NCBI GenBank assembly: GCA_030696345.1
Contig: JAUYSK010000024.1
Coordinates: 1-64,000 of the forward strand
Direction of reading: 5' to 3'
Origin: Azonexus sp.
GTDB taxonomy: Bacteria; Pseudomonadota; Gammaproteobacteria; Burkholderiales; Rhodocyclaceae
DNA length: 64,000 nucleotides
Shown: positions 1 to 6,600 of the stretch, in pieces
How positions within the stretch are numbered: the first letter of the stretch is position 1
Layout of the letters: every line of letters starts with the position of its first letter
Position numbers and translations under genes: made by a program
The notes under the pieces: generated by a model
What the model was told of the DNA's origin: nothing
Databases searched by the model: none
Seen by the model: only the letters and a program-made list of their open reading frames with translations

Positions 1-126
1 GTCATGACTCTGGCCCGCCGCATCATCGATGCAGGCGGCAACTGGCTGCGACGACTACCGATCACGGATGCCTTGCCGTTGATTCATCACCAAGCGTTGG
101 CTGCCACTCAAGGAGTAAAAATATGA
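1..126 (+). CDS. C-terminal fragment of an unrecognised protein (cut by window edge)
   Basis: The first reading frame is open from the window edge to a TGA at 124-126 and encodes about 41 residues ending in ATQGVKI. The reading continues to the left of the window, so only the tail is visible. I do not recognise the family. The repeat-rich region directly behind it (see 168-390) suggests an accessory or decayed locus, but the fragment itself gives no functional clue. It could also be a chance open frame. Confidence 0.35.
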   Translation, partial: VMTLARRIIDAGGNWLRRLPITDALPLIHHQALAATQGVKI

Positions 127-167
127 GGGGAAACCTCAGGGACAGACCACGGTTTAGCCGGCTTCCC

Positions 168-210
168 AATCAAAGGGGTCAGAGACATTTCGTTTTATGG
201 CCCTTTCAAA
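168..210 (+). repeat. GGGGTCA-type repeat module, copy 1
   Basis: This stretch has the form AATCAA-N-GGGGTCA-N-AGACATTT-N-GTTT followed by CCCTTTCA. A second copy in the same orientation lies at 1740-1780. Shorter inverted relatives (GACCCC cores) occur at 258-276 and 371-390. Modules of this kind resemble the repeated extragenic sequences associated with REP/RAYT-type elements; that comparison is from memory and is an inference. Confidence 0.55.
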
Positions 211-257
211 TTTGCCGCTTTTTCCCGGTTGACCGTGGAAGGCTCAGCAACAATATG

Positions 258-390
258 GACTGACCCCAATTATTTTGAAGAAGAGAGGCGGGATGAGGAG
301 GCGCGATTGCTGTATGTGGCGATGACGCGGGCGACTAGGGAGTTAGTGGTAGCCGAGAAAGAATCAAATTGGCTCGGACCCCTTTGGCTG
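258..390. repeat. Two inverted GACCCC modules bracketing a helicase fragment
   Basis: ACTGACCCCAATTATTTT at about 259-276 and GGCTCGGACCCCTTTGG at 371-387 carry the reverse complement of the GGGGTC core seen at 168-210. They sit on either side of the short UvrD-like coding fragment, as if the fragment were enclosed by inverted repeat modules. Confidence 0.4.
277..366 (+). pseudogene. Fragment of a UvrD/Rep-family helicase (motif VI region)
   Basis: An open frame running from 229 to 429 contains, at about 277-357, the residues EEERRDEEARLLYVAMTRAT followed by RELVV. This is the signature of motif VI of UvrD/Rep/PcrA superfamily-1 helicases (usually EERRLLYVAMTRA). Nothing before or after it resembles the rest of a helicase: there is no Walker A and no 1A/2A domains. 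Residues outside this core look like translated repeat sequence. It is best read as a relic, about 30 codons long, of a helicase or helicase-nuclease gene. The start codon of the surrounding frame (TTG at 229) is probably meaningless. Confidence 0.6.
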
Positions 391-429
391 CGTCAGTCAT
401 GGCGTTTGGCGGTTCGGGCCTTCATTTAA

Positions 430-600
430 CCTGACAGTAATGGCTTTGAGGCAAAATCAAATTTGCCAATAGCAACTCGCTTGGGTACCTTTCCAGCGTC
501 AGATATGTCAACGGTCTGGCCACACTTGTCATTAATGGCTTTGACATATCCGATTTTTGTCATGAAAATCGTTTTTTGTTGCGGATTTGCGGGGTGAATC
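430..600. other. Gene-free region upstream of the ABC binding-protein gene
   Basis: No coding potential is evident here. A 12-base direct repeat (TAATGGCTTTGA) occurs at about 438-449 and 533-544. A perfect 10-bp inverted repeat, GATATGTCAA (502-511) and TTGACATATC (541-550), overlaps the predicted -35 element and could be an operator for the downstream gene. Confidence 0.4.
541..569 (+). promoter_or_regulatory. Candidate sigma-70 promoter of the ABC binding-protein gene
   Basis: TTGACA at 541-546 matches the -35 consensus exactly, and GAAAAT at 564-569, after a 17-bp spacer, is a weak -10. The -35 lies in the right arm of the inverted repeat 502-550, so a repressor bound there could block the polymerase. 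Confidence 0.45.
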
Positions 601-1698
601 ATGAATCGTCGTCAATTTCTGAATGCTGGTGCATTGCTATCTGTCGGGCTGGCCAGTGGCCGGACTTTTGCCGCCTCGGGCGATATTGTCCTCGGTCAGT
701 CGGTTCCTCTCTCGGGGCCGGCCAAGGATCTCGGGATCGAGATGCGTGATGGGGCGCTGGTCTGGTTTAACGCCATCAACGCCAAGGGCGGAGTCGGCGG
801 GCGGAATATTCGCTTGGAGACCCTTGATGACGGTTATGAGCCGGAGCGCACCAAAGCCAATACCGAAGCTTTCGTCAAGAAAAATGTCGCGGCGCTGTTC
901 GGCTATGTCGGCACGCCAACCTCGCTGGCCGCCAAGCCCATTTTTGAGCAGGCCAATATGCCGTTCGTCGCGCCGTTTACCGGGGCCGAGGCACTCAGGA
1001 CGCCCAATCATCCGCTGATTTTCAATATTCGTGCCTCGTATTTTGAAGAGATGGAGCACCTCGTACAGCATTTCTGGAGCCTTTATCAGCGCAAGTTTGC
1101 TGTGGTCTATCAGAACGATGCCTACGGTCAGGCTGGCCTCAATGGGGTGGTCAAGGCCCTCGGTAGCCGGGATGCGAAGGTCGTGGCGACCGGCACGGTC
1201 GAACGCAACTCGGCCAATGTCGAGACCGCGCTCAAGGCTATCCTGCCGGCTGCGCCGGATATCGTTGTGATCGTTTCCACCTACGGTACAGCTGCCGCCT
1301 TCATCAAACAGATGCGCGCCCTGGGCAGCCCGGCCAGCTTTGCCAGCATCAGTTTTGTCGGACCGACTTCGCTGGCTAATGCGCTGGGCAAGGATAGAAC
1401 CGGGGTAATGGTCAGCCAGGTGGTGCCGCTCAAGGGCGTGGGTGTCTACAGCGAATTCGCCAAAATGCTGCCGGCCGGCACGGCGGTGACGCCGGTTGCG
1501 CTGGAGGGCTTCATTGCGGCCAAGGTCATGAGCGACGCACTCAAGCGCGCCAACGGACCGGACGGATTGATGGCTGCACTCAACAACACCAATATCGATA
1601 TCGGTGGTTACCGGGTCAAATTCTCTCCTGGCAACCATGCCGGGTCGAAATACGTCGATTTGTCCATGATGCGCTCAGATGGAAGCTGGGCCGTCTAG
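601..1698 (+). CDS. ABC transporter substrate-binding protein (LivJ-like, periplasmic binding protein type 1)
   Basis: This 365-residue protein begins with a signal peptide carrying an RRQFL motif (residues 3-7) and a hydrophobic stretch ending near AASGD, consistent with Tat or Sec export to the periplasm. The mature part follows the branched-chain amino acid binding-protein pattern (Peripla_BP_6): an opening strand with GQSVPLSGPAKDLG, a PTSLAAKP segment, and AVVYQNDAYGQAGL in the second lobe. Such proteins deliver amino acids or other small organic solutes to ABC permeases, or serve in sensing. No permease or ATPase gene is adjacent, so it is an orphan here. The ligand cannot be told from sequence. 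The ATG at 601 places the RR motif correctly. Confidence 0.85.
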   Translation: MNRRQFLNAGALLSVGLASGRTFAASGDIVLGQSVPLSGPAKDLGIEMRDGALVWFNAINAKGGVGGRNIRLETLDDGYEPERTKANTEAFVKKNVAALFGYVGTPTSLAAKPIFEQANMPFVAPFTGAEALRTPNHPLIFNIRASYFEEMEHLVQHFWSLYQRKFAVVYQNDAYGQAGLNGVVKALGSRDAKVVATGTVERNSANVETALKAILPAAPDIVVIVSTYGTAAAFIKQMRALGSPASFASISFVGPTSLANALGKDRTGVMVSQVVPLKGVGVYSEFAKMLPAGTAVTPVALEGFIAAKVMSDALKRANGPDGLMAALNNTNIDIGGYRVKFSPGNHAGSKYVDLSMMRSDGSWAV

Positions 1699-1715
1699 CG
1701 CAGCAAACCGATTCA

Positions 1716-1737
1716 GGCGCCCAGGTGATGGGGCGCC
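1716..1737 (+). terminator. Hairpin downstream of the binding-protein gene
   Basis: GGCGCCC (1716-1722) and GGGCGCC (1731-1737) form a perfect 7-bp stem with an 8-base loop, 18 bases after the stop codon. No T-tract follows, so intrinsic termination is doubtful. Confidence 0.3.
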
Positions 1738-1739
1738 GC

Positions 1740-1780
1740 AATCAACGGGGTCAAAGACATTTTGTTTCTCCCCTTTCACA
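1740..1780 (+). repeat. GGGGTCA-type repeat module, copy 2
   Basis: AATCAACGGGGTCA, then AAGACATTTTGTTT and CCCTTTCA, repeats the module at 168-210 in the same orientation with few mismatches. The two copies flank the binding-protein gene as direct repeats about 1.57 kb apart. Confidence 0.55.
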
Positions 1781-1867
1781 CCTGCTCACCACGCCAACGG
1801 GCAAGCCATCATTTCCACCCCGGGCAACATGGACAATAATGCCCCCTCCAATCAGCCAGGGAATCCC

Positions 1868-2272
1868 ATGCTCGCCAATCTGACCGGCTTTCTCATTCAG
1901 TGGGGCATCACCGCCGTCTCACTCTGGGTCGTCAGCCTCCTGTTCAACGGCATCCGCTTTGCCGACAAATCGTCGCTGATCGTCTCGGCATTGCTGCTTG
2001 GTTTCGTCAATGCTGTGCTGTGGCCAATTCTGGTCGTGCTGACACTGCCGCTGACCTTCTTGTCGCTGGGGTTCTTCCTGCTGGTGATCAATGCGTTGTT
2101 ATTGTTGCTGGTCGCAAAGCTGGTACGCGGGTTCACGATTTCCGGCTTCTGGACGGCTTTCTTTGCCAGCCTGTTCATTTCCATCTTCAGCCTGTTCCTG
2201 AATTCGCTGATGCCAGATGCGGAAATGGAGGTTTATCGCCTGCCACCCGCCGGCCGGACGATCTCGATGTAG
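1868..2272 (+). CDS. Small four-helix membrane protein, phage-holin superfamily IV-like (YvlD/DUF360)
   Basis: The 134-residue product is almost wholly hydrophobic, with four predicted membrane segments (roughly residues 5-25, 32-52, 57-80 and 90-112). It matches the pattern of the Mycobacterial-type four-TM holin family, also called YvlD, including the WPILVVLTLPLTFLSLG segment. Members are common, poorly characterised inner-membrane proteins; some affect envelope stress responses. The start at 1868 is chosen because AGGGAA lies six bases before it. An in-frame ATG at 1829 would add 13 polar residues. The gene stands alone after the repeat module at 1740. Confidence 0.75.
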   Translation: MLANLTGFLIQWGITAVSLWVVSLLFNGIRFADKSSLIVSALLLGFVNAVLWPILVVLTLPLTFLSLGFFLLVINALLLLLVAKLVRGFTISGFWTAFFASLFISIFSLFLNSLMPDAEMEVYRLPPAGRTISM

Positions 2273-2358
2273 CCGCCTGTTCGCCGGGCTTTCTCGGCCT
2301 TACGCCATCTGTGAGAGTCGCCGGCTTTCCCGTCTCCCCTACGATGAACCCCTCCGCA

Positions 2359-3720
2359 CTAACCCAGCCGCCCAATCCGCTCTGCTGCCGTCTGCAAGTG
2401 CCTTTCCAACGCAGCAAGGCATTCGCCAAATCCCGTATTGAATCCCGCTTCGTTGTTGAGGCGGCCCAGATAGCTCAGGGCCAGCGCCAGTGCCTGGCGC
2501 CACTGGGCGATGCTGATCTGGCTGTCGAAACCGGCAGCCGGTAACGTGGTGGGGAGTTCGCCGCTGCTGCGCGGGGCGAAGGCCATGGGGAGCATGTCGT
2601 AGGCTGGGGCCAGTTGGTAGGGACGGCCGCTGTCGGTGACGAACGAGAGATTGCCGGGGTGCATGTCGGTGTTGCCGATCAGCGTGCCGAAGGCGTGCAG
2701 CAGGCAGGCGGCTTGGTGTGCCTCGCCGGTGATGTGGCGCTCGGCGAGCAGGCGGGCTGTCATTGCCGGCCAGCCGCCGCGGCCGAGGCCGATGAATTCG
2801 GCGTCCATGGCGCTGAGTGAGATGAGGCCGCGCCGGCCGTGCGGGCCGATGCGGTCGAAGCGTTCGACTTCGAGAAAGCGCTGCTGGCCGTGGTCGAGGA
2901 TGCGCGTGGCAACAGCGGCGATGTCATTTTCGCGCAGCAGAGTCAGGGCGTGGTGTTCGGCCAGCAATAGATCGCGCCAGCGTTGGGCGATGGGGTTGTC
3001 GGCGCCTTCTGCGACATCGAGTGAAAACTTGACGAGCACATGTCGCGGGCCGTTGGTAGTTTCAGCATAGGCGCCGAACTTGGGTTGCTCACCGCCAGCC
3101 GACGAGGCCGGGGTTTCGCCGCTGAGCGCTTGGCGGGCGCGTTCGGCGTAGGCGGCGGTGAGGCCGGCAGATGGTAGCGCCACCGGTTCGGGGCGCTGGA
3201 GGAAGTACTGGCGGCCGGCATCGCCCAGTATCAGGTTGCCGACGGCATCGTTACCCGGCTGGCTGAGCAGGGCACGCAGGGTGTGTTCTTCCTGCCAGTC
3301 ACCCAGGCGGGGCGGCAGGCCGAGCGTTTCAGCCTGAGCAGCGACAAAGGCACGCCCGAGAAAGCCCTGGGGCCGCATGTCGTCGAGCCACCAGGGAAAA
3401 CCTTCGCTGTGGCTGGCGCTGCCGTCGGCATTAGTCATCACGTAGCCAGTGGGCTGCACCGGGCTGAGTTGCCCGAGTGCTTCGACCCGGCCTTCTGGCG
3501 TGATGCGGTAGATGGGTGCATCGGGCATGGCCAGCAAGGGCCGGCGCAACGCATAGTGAATAGATCGGTACCGACCAAAGCGGATGATCTGATTGCCCAG
3601 TGACTGGATGGCACGGGATAGCGTGGCCTGGCTGATGCCCATTTTTTCAGCCAACTGCCGCGCTGTCAGCGGACTGCTGGCAAGTAATGTTCGGATGCTT
3701 AGTGAGTGATCTGGCGGCAA
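2359..3720 (-). CDS. yjjJ: HipA-family kinase with N-terminal helix-turn-helix (YjjJ/HipH-like)
   Basis: This 453-residue protein has an N-terminal winged-helix/HTH segment (about residues 8-45, with LTARQLAEKMGISQATLSRA) joined to a HipA-type Ser/Thr kinase. The kinase shows the GGEQPKF loop, the catalytic segment with D352 and N357, and APAYDM with D375. The spacings 352/357/375 equal those of the E. coli HipA catalytic residues 309/314/332, so the kinase is probably active. Length and fusion match E. coli YjjJ. No hipB-like antitoxin gene is adjacent, so the fused DNA-binding domain may take that role. The first possible start is a TTG at 3720 with no clear ribosome-binding site; the gene may be leaderless. 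A perfect palindrome lies just upstream. Confidence 0.85.
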   Translation of the reverse strand: MPPDHSLSIRTLLASSPLTARQLAEKMGISQATLSRAIQSLGNQIIRFGRYRSIHYALRRPLLAMPDAPIYRITPEGRVEALGQLSPVQPTGYVMTNADGSASHSEGFPWWLDDMRPQGFLGRAFVAAQAETLGLPPRLGDWQEEHTLRALLSQPGNDAVGNLILGDAGRQYFLQRPEPVALPSAGLTAAYAERARQALSGETPASSAGGEQPKFGAYAETTNGPRHVLVKFSLDVAEGADNPIAQRWRDLLLAEHHALTLLRENDIAAVATRILDHGQQRFLEVERFDRIGPHGRRGLISLSAMDAEFIGLGRGGWPAMTARLLAERHITGEAHQAACLLHAFGTLIGNTDMHPGNLSFVTDSGRPYQLAPAYDMLPMAFAPRSSGELPTTLPAAGFDSQISIAQWRQALALALSYLGRLNNEAGFNTGFGECLAALERHLQTAAERIGRLG

Positions 3721-3723
3721 TTT

Positions 3724-3757
3724 GAATCGATTCGTGAATAGATTGACGAATCGATTC
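3724..3757. promoter_or_regulatory. Perfect 12-bp inverted repeat, probable autoregulatory operator of yjjJ
   Basis: GAATCGATTCGT at 3724-3735 and ACGAATCGATTC at 3746-3757 are exact reverse complements separated by 10 bp (arm centres 22 bp apart, about two helical turns). Each arm itself contains the palindrome AATCGATT. The site abuts the start of the HTH-containing kinase gene, so binding by its own N-terminal domain is the simplest inference. Confidence 0.65.
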
Positions 3758-3817
3758 TAGAGGAATTAAAGAGCGTTTGCATCAAAACAATCGCCCTCCG
3801 GCGCGCCCCCGGCTGCC

Positions 3818-4300
3818 TTACAGCAGCGCTTCGACCGCCGCCACCAGTTCGTCTGGCTTGGTGGCCGGGGCATAGCGATCAACGACCTTACCTTCGCGGT
3901 CAACCAGAAATTTGGTGAAATTCCATTTGATCGCTTCGGTACCAAGAATGCCCGCCGCTTCGTGCTTGAGCCAGGCGTAGAGCGGATGGGTGTTGTCACC
4001 GTTGACGTCGATCTTGGCAAAGAGCGGAAAGCTGACGTCGAAACTGGTCTGGCAGAACTGACTAATGGCTTCTGCATCACCGGGTTCCTGCGCGCCGAAC
4101 TGGTTGCAGGGAAAGCCGAGGACGACGAGACCCTGATCCTTGAAGCGCCGGTAGAGTTCTTCGAGGCCGGCGTATTGGGGAGTGTAGCCGCACTGGCTGG
4201 CCGTGTTCACGATCAGCAGAATCTTGCCACGGTAGGCGTCGAGGTTCTGCTGATCACCGTTCAGGCGCTGGGCGCTGAAATCGTAGAGGGTTTGGCTCAT
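3818..4300 (-). CDS. Glutathione peroxidase family thiol peroxidase
   Basis: The 160-residue protein is a typical small bacterial Gpx (BtuE-like), which reduces hydrogen peroxide and organic hydroperoxides using thioredoxin or glutathione. The peroxidatic cysteine is C37 in NTASQCGYTPQ. The second conserved block GFPCNQFGAQEPG contains C65 and Q71, and the KWNFTKFLVD block supplies W126 and N127. It is therefore a Cys-type enzyme, not a selenoenzyme, despite selD elsewhere in the window. The ATG at 4300 gives the family-standard N terminus. It is cytoplasmic and apparently monocistronic. Confidence 0.93.
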   Translation of the reverse strand: MSQTLYDFSAQRLNGDQQNLDAYRGKILLIVNTASQCGYTPQYAGLEELYRRFKDQGLVVLGFPCNQFGAQEPGDAEAISQFCQTSFDVSFPLFAKIDVNGDNTHPLYAWLKHEAAGILGTEAIKWNFTKFLVDREGKVVDRYAPATKPDELVAAVEALL

Positions 4301-4466
4301 TGGAATTGGTCCGGGCTGGTTTCAGGGTTCAACGATTCTGAGTGCAGCTAGCCGCTTTGGTTCGACAATTCGTCACGGAAAACTGAGTCTCGCCGATTCA
4401 TCTGACCGGTGGCTAATGCTGAAGGCCTCGCTTACGATGATGCTTTCCCAATAACAAGGAAACATC

Positions 4467-4931
4467 ATGCAGGCATTTCAGGACTTCTACCCGGAGAACC
4501 TGGCTCATTGTTATGGCTGCGGCCGCAACAACGAGCATGGGCATCAGATCAAGACTTTCTGGGAAGGCGATGAAACCGTCACCCATTTTCAGCCACGCCC
4601 AGAACACACGGCGATTCCCGGCTTTGTCTATGGTGGCTTGCTGGCTTCGCTGATCGATTGCCACGGCACGGGAACGGCTGCGGCAGCGATGTACCGGGCC
4701 GAGAACCGCAGCATGGACAGCCTGCCGGCCTTTCGTTTTGTCACCGGTTCGCTGCAGGTCAGTTATCTGAAGCCGACGCCGCTCGGGCCGGTCCTGGAAA
4801 TTCGCGGCAAGGTGAAGGAAATCAAGGGCCGCAAGGTCGTGGTCGAGGCCACGGTGTACGCCGATGGCGAGGCTACGGCCCGCGGCGAGGTCATCGCCCT
4901 GCAGATGCCGGATACTTTTACCGCGAAATGA
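4467..4931 (+). CDS. PaaI-type hotdog-fold acyl-CoA thioesterase
   Basis: This 154-residue protein has the single hotdog domain of the PaaI/YbgC-like thioesterases. It opens with CYGCGRNNEHG, a cysteine-containing N-terminal block common in this subgroup, followed by the GFVYGGLLASLIDCHGTGTA helix region that carries the active-site area. Such enzymes hydrolyse acyl-CoA esters in the cytoplasm; the natural substrate cannot be predicted. AAGGAA lies eight bases before the ATG. A copy of the 13-base word TGCTGCGGTCAAC (reverse strand) begins 28 bases after the stop codon. Confidence 0.85.
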   Translation: MQAFQDFYPENLAHCYGCGRNNEHGHQIKTFWEGDETVTHFQPRPEHTAIPGFVYGGLLASLIDCHGTGTAAAAMYRAENRSMDSLPAFRFVTGSLQVSYLKPTPLGPVLEIRGKVKEIKGRKVVVEATVYADGEATARGEVIALQMPDTFTAK

Positions 4932-4958
4932 GGCGCGGGATTTCCGGTGTTTTCGCCG

Positions 4959-4971
4959 GTTGACCGCAGCA
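4959..4971 (-). repeat. 13-base word TGCTGCGGTCAAC, intergenic copy
   Basis: Reads GTTGACCGCAGCA on the plus strand. It lies between the thioesterase gene and the bacterioferritin operon, and is one of seven exact copies found in the window. Confidence 0.85.
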
Positions 4972-5137
4972 CTCAGCTAGCCCGCCGGGATGCGGGCAAC
5001 GGAACTCCCTTTCGAAGGCAGGGTCGGAAAGCTTATCTGGGTGGAAAAGCGTCAGGCCAGCGCCTAGAATGGGCGCTTCGGCAAGCCAGCCGCTTTTGCC
5101 AGCCAGCCCTCGCTTCCAACCATCTCCGGAGAACGCC

Positions 5138-5623
5138 ATGAAGGGCGACAAAAAAATCATCGATATCCTTAACAACCTGCTGGCCGGCGAACTGACCGCT
5201 GTCGATCAATACCTGATCCACGGCGAGATGTACGCCGACATGGGCTTTGGCCAACTGGCCGAAAAGGCACTGCACGAATCGGCGCACGAGTTGCAGCATG
5301 CTCGCGCCCTGATTCAGCGCATCCTCTTCCTGGAAGGCACGCCGAACCTGGCCAAGCGTGAAGCCTTGAAAGTCGGCAAGACGGTACCGGACATGCTGAA
5401 ATCGGACCTCGCCCTCGAATACAAGGTGGTCGGCGAACTCAAAAAGGCCATGGCTGCCTGTGAAAAGGCCCAGGATTACGTCAGCCGTGACATGCTTGGC
5501 GTGCAACTTGAAGACACCGAGATGGACCACGCTTATTACCTCGAAAAGCAGATCCGCCTGATCGAGCTGGTCGGCCTTGCCAACTACCAGCAGAGCCAGA
5601 TGGGCTCTGGCACGCCGGCTTAA
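5138..5623 (+). CDS. bfr: Bacterioferritin subunit with ferroxidase centre (lacks haem-ligand Met)
   Basis: The 161-residue protein is a bacterioferritin, an iron-storage cage subunit. All diiron ferroxidase ligands can be found: E18, E51, H54, E94, and E128/H131 in the DTEMDH segment. The position of the haem-binding methionine of E. coli Bfr (Met52) is leucine here (L52), so this subunit alone should not bind haem normally. The next gene shows the opposite pattern, suggesting that the two form a mixed 24-mer. The ATG at 5138 gives the MKGDKKII start shared with the second subunit; 12 bases separate this stop codon from the next gene. Confidence 0.93.
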   Translation: MKGDKKIIDILNNLLAGELTAVDQYLIHGEMYADMGFGQLAEKALHESAHELQHARALIQRILFLEGTPNLAKREALKVGKTVPDMLKSDLALEYKVVGELKKAMAACEKAQDYVSRDMLGVQLEDTEMDHAYYLEKQIRLIELVGLANYQQSQMGSGTPA

Positions 5624-5635
5624 AGGAGCGACCCG

Positions 5636-6118
5636 ATGAAAGGCGACAAGAAAGTCATCGAAGCCCTGAACAAGGTGCTGCGCAACGAACTGACCTCGAT
5701 CAACCAGTATTTCCTGCATGCCCGGATGTTCCGCAACTGGGGGCTGGAAAAGCTCAACGACTACCAGTACAAGCAGTCGATCCGTGTCATGAAGGAAGCC
5801 GATGCAGTCATCGAACGCGTGCTCTTCCTCGAAGGCCTGCCCAACCTGCAAAACCTGGGCAAGCTGCTGATCGGCGAGCATGTCGTCGAGTGCCTGCAGG
5901 GCGACCTCAAGTACGAGCGTGATATCCAGCGCCCATTGCTTATCGAAACCATCGCCCTGTGTGAAGAGTTGCAGGATTACGTCAGCCGTGACCTGCTGGA
6001 AGACCTGCTCGAACATTGCGAAGAAGCGATCGACTGGCTGGAAACGCAGCAGACGCTGATCAGGGATGTCACCCTGCCGAACTATCTGCAAGCGCACATG
6101 GATCCGGGCGAAGGCTAA
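5636..6118 (+). CDS. bfr: Bacterioferritin subunit with haem-ligand Met but degenerate ferroxidase centre
   Basis: The 160-residue second bacterioferritin shares its opening ([12 protein letters not shown]) with the gene before it. It keeps M52, the axial haem ligand, but the ferroxidase ligands corresponding to E51, H54 and the late histidine are V51, E54 and A131. E18, E94 and E129 remain. It is therefore probably a haem-carrying subunit that cannot oxidise iron efficiently by itself. Paired alpha/beta Bfr genes of this type are known in Magnetospirillum, Neisseria and Pseudomonas relatives. AAAGGAG precedes the ATG, and a terminator follows at 6145. Confidence 0.93.
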   Translation: MKGDKKVIEALNKVLRNELTSINQYFLHARMFRNWGLEKLNDYQYKQSIRVMKEADAVIERVLFLEGLPNLQNLGKLLIGEHVVECLQGDLKYERDIQRPLLIETIALCEELQDYVSRDLLEDLLEHCEEAIDWLETQQTLIRDVTLPNYLQAHMDPGEG

Positions 6119-6144
6119 ACCCTTCTCACCGCCAACCCACCAAA

Positions 6145-6168
6145 AGCCGCAGCCTGCCTGCGGTTTTT
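6145..6168 (+). terminator. Intrinsic terminator after the bacterioferritin pair
   Basis: CCGCAG (6147-6152) and CTGCGG (6158-6163) pair around a 5-base loop, followed by TTTTT at 6164-6168. It closes the two-gene bfr operon. Confidence 0.8.
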
Positions 6169-6212
6169 CAATTCCGGCCCTGACCTACCCCTGGCTGGCT
6201 TGCTGATAGTTG

Positions 6213-6254
6213 TTGACAGCAATTCTCAACTGCGTAGGATGCGAATTATTCGCA
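6213..6254 (+). promoter_or_regulatory. Promoter with overlapping Fur-like box upstream of bfd
   Basis: TTGACA at 6213-6218 and TAGGAT at 6235-6240 (16-bp spacer) form a sigma-70-like promoter. The perfect 7-1-7 palindrome TGCGAATTATTCGCA at 6240-6254 abuts the -10 element and fits the general Fur-box layout (AAT-N-ATT core). Iron-dependent repression of the ferredoxin gene, and perhaps of feoB behind it, is inferred from position and gene function. Confidence 0.6.
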
Positions 6255-6279
6255 ACAACAAAGCATCAGGAGTCAGTTC

Positions 6280-6483
6280 ATGTACGTCTGCATCTGCAAG
6301 GCAATTACTGACAGCCAGATTCGCGAAGCCGCCCAGGGTGGCGCCCGCACGCTGAAAGACTTGCGGCGCGAGCTCGGTGTCGGGCTCGATTGCGGCCGCT
6401 GTGCCTCATGCGCCCTTGAGTGCCTGCATGAAGCCAACGATTGCCAAGGCAAACCAGGCAAAGTACTGCGCAAGGCAGCCTGA
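6280..6483 (+). CDS. bfd: Bacterioferritin-associated ferredoxin
   Basis: The 67-residue protein has the Bfd [2Fe-2S] pattern with C4 and C6 near the N terminus and C38 and C41 in DCGRCASC. Bfd docks on bacterioferritin and reduces the ferric core, releasing iron when cells are starved. Its position between the bfr pair and feoB, behind a Fur-like site, agrees with that role. GGAG lies shortly before the ATG at 6280. It is transcribed separately from bfr, since a terminator lies between them. Confidence 0.93.
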   Translation: MYVCICKAITDSQIREAAQGGARTLKDLRRELGVGLDCGRCASCALECLHEANDCQGKPGKVLRKAA

Positions 6484-6600
6484 ACGAATCACTCTGGCAA
6501 AAACTTGGGTAGATCATCGAAACCCGCTGTGTTCCAGCGTAAAGTAGCAACCAGCCGGAAAAATATCCGGACGACAGCTCAAAACTGAACAGCGCCCAAC

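Noticed and set aside
637..1638. Long minus-strand open frame (333 codons) opposite the ABC binding-protein gene
   Set aside because: The plus-strand frame has a signal peptide and family motifs; the antisense product has no recognisable domain and an odd His/Arg-rich composition typical of shadow frames.
3818..4300. Possible selenoprotein glutathione peroxidase, given selD in the window
   Set aside because: The peroxidatic position is an ordinary cysteine codon and no in-frame TGA occurs before the normal stop.
5033..6097. Minus-strand open frame (354 codons) spanning both bacterioferritin genes
   Set aside because: It is antisense to two clear bacterioferritins, and its apparent internal repetition simply mirrors the two homologous genes.
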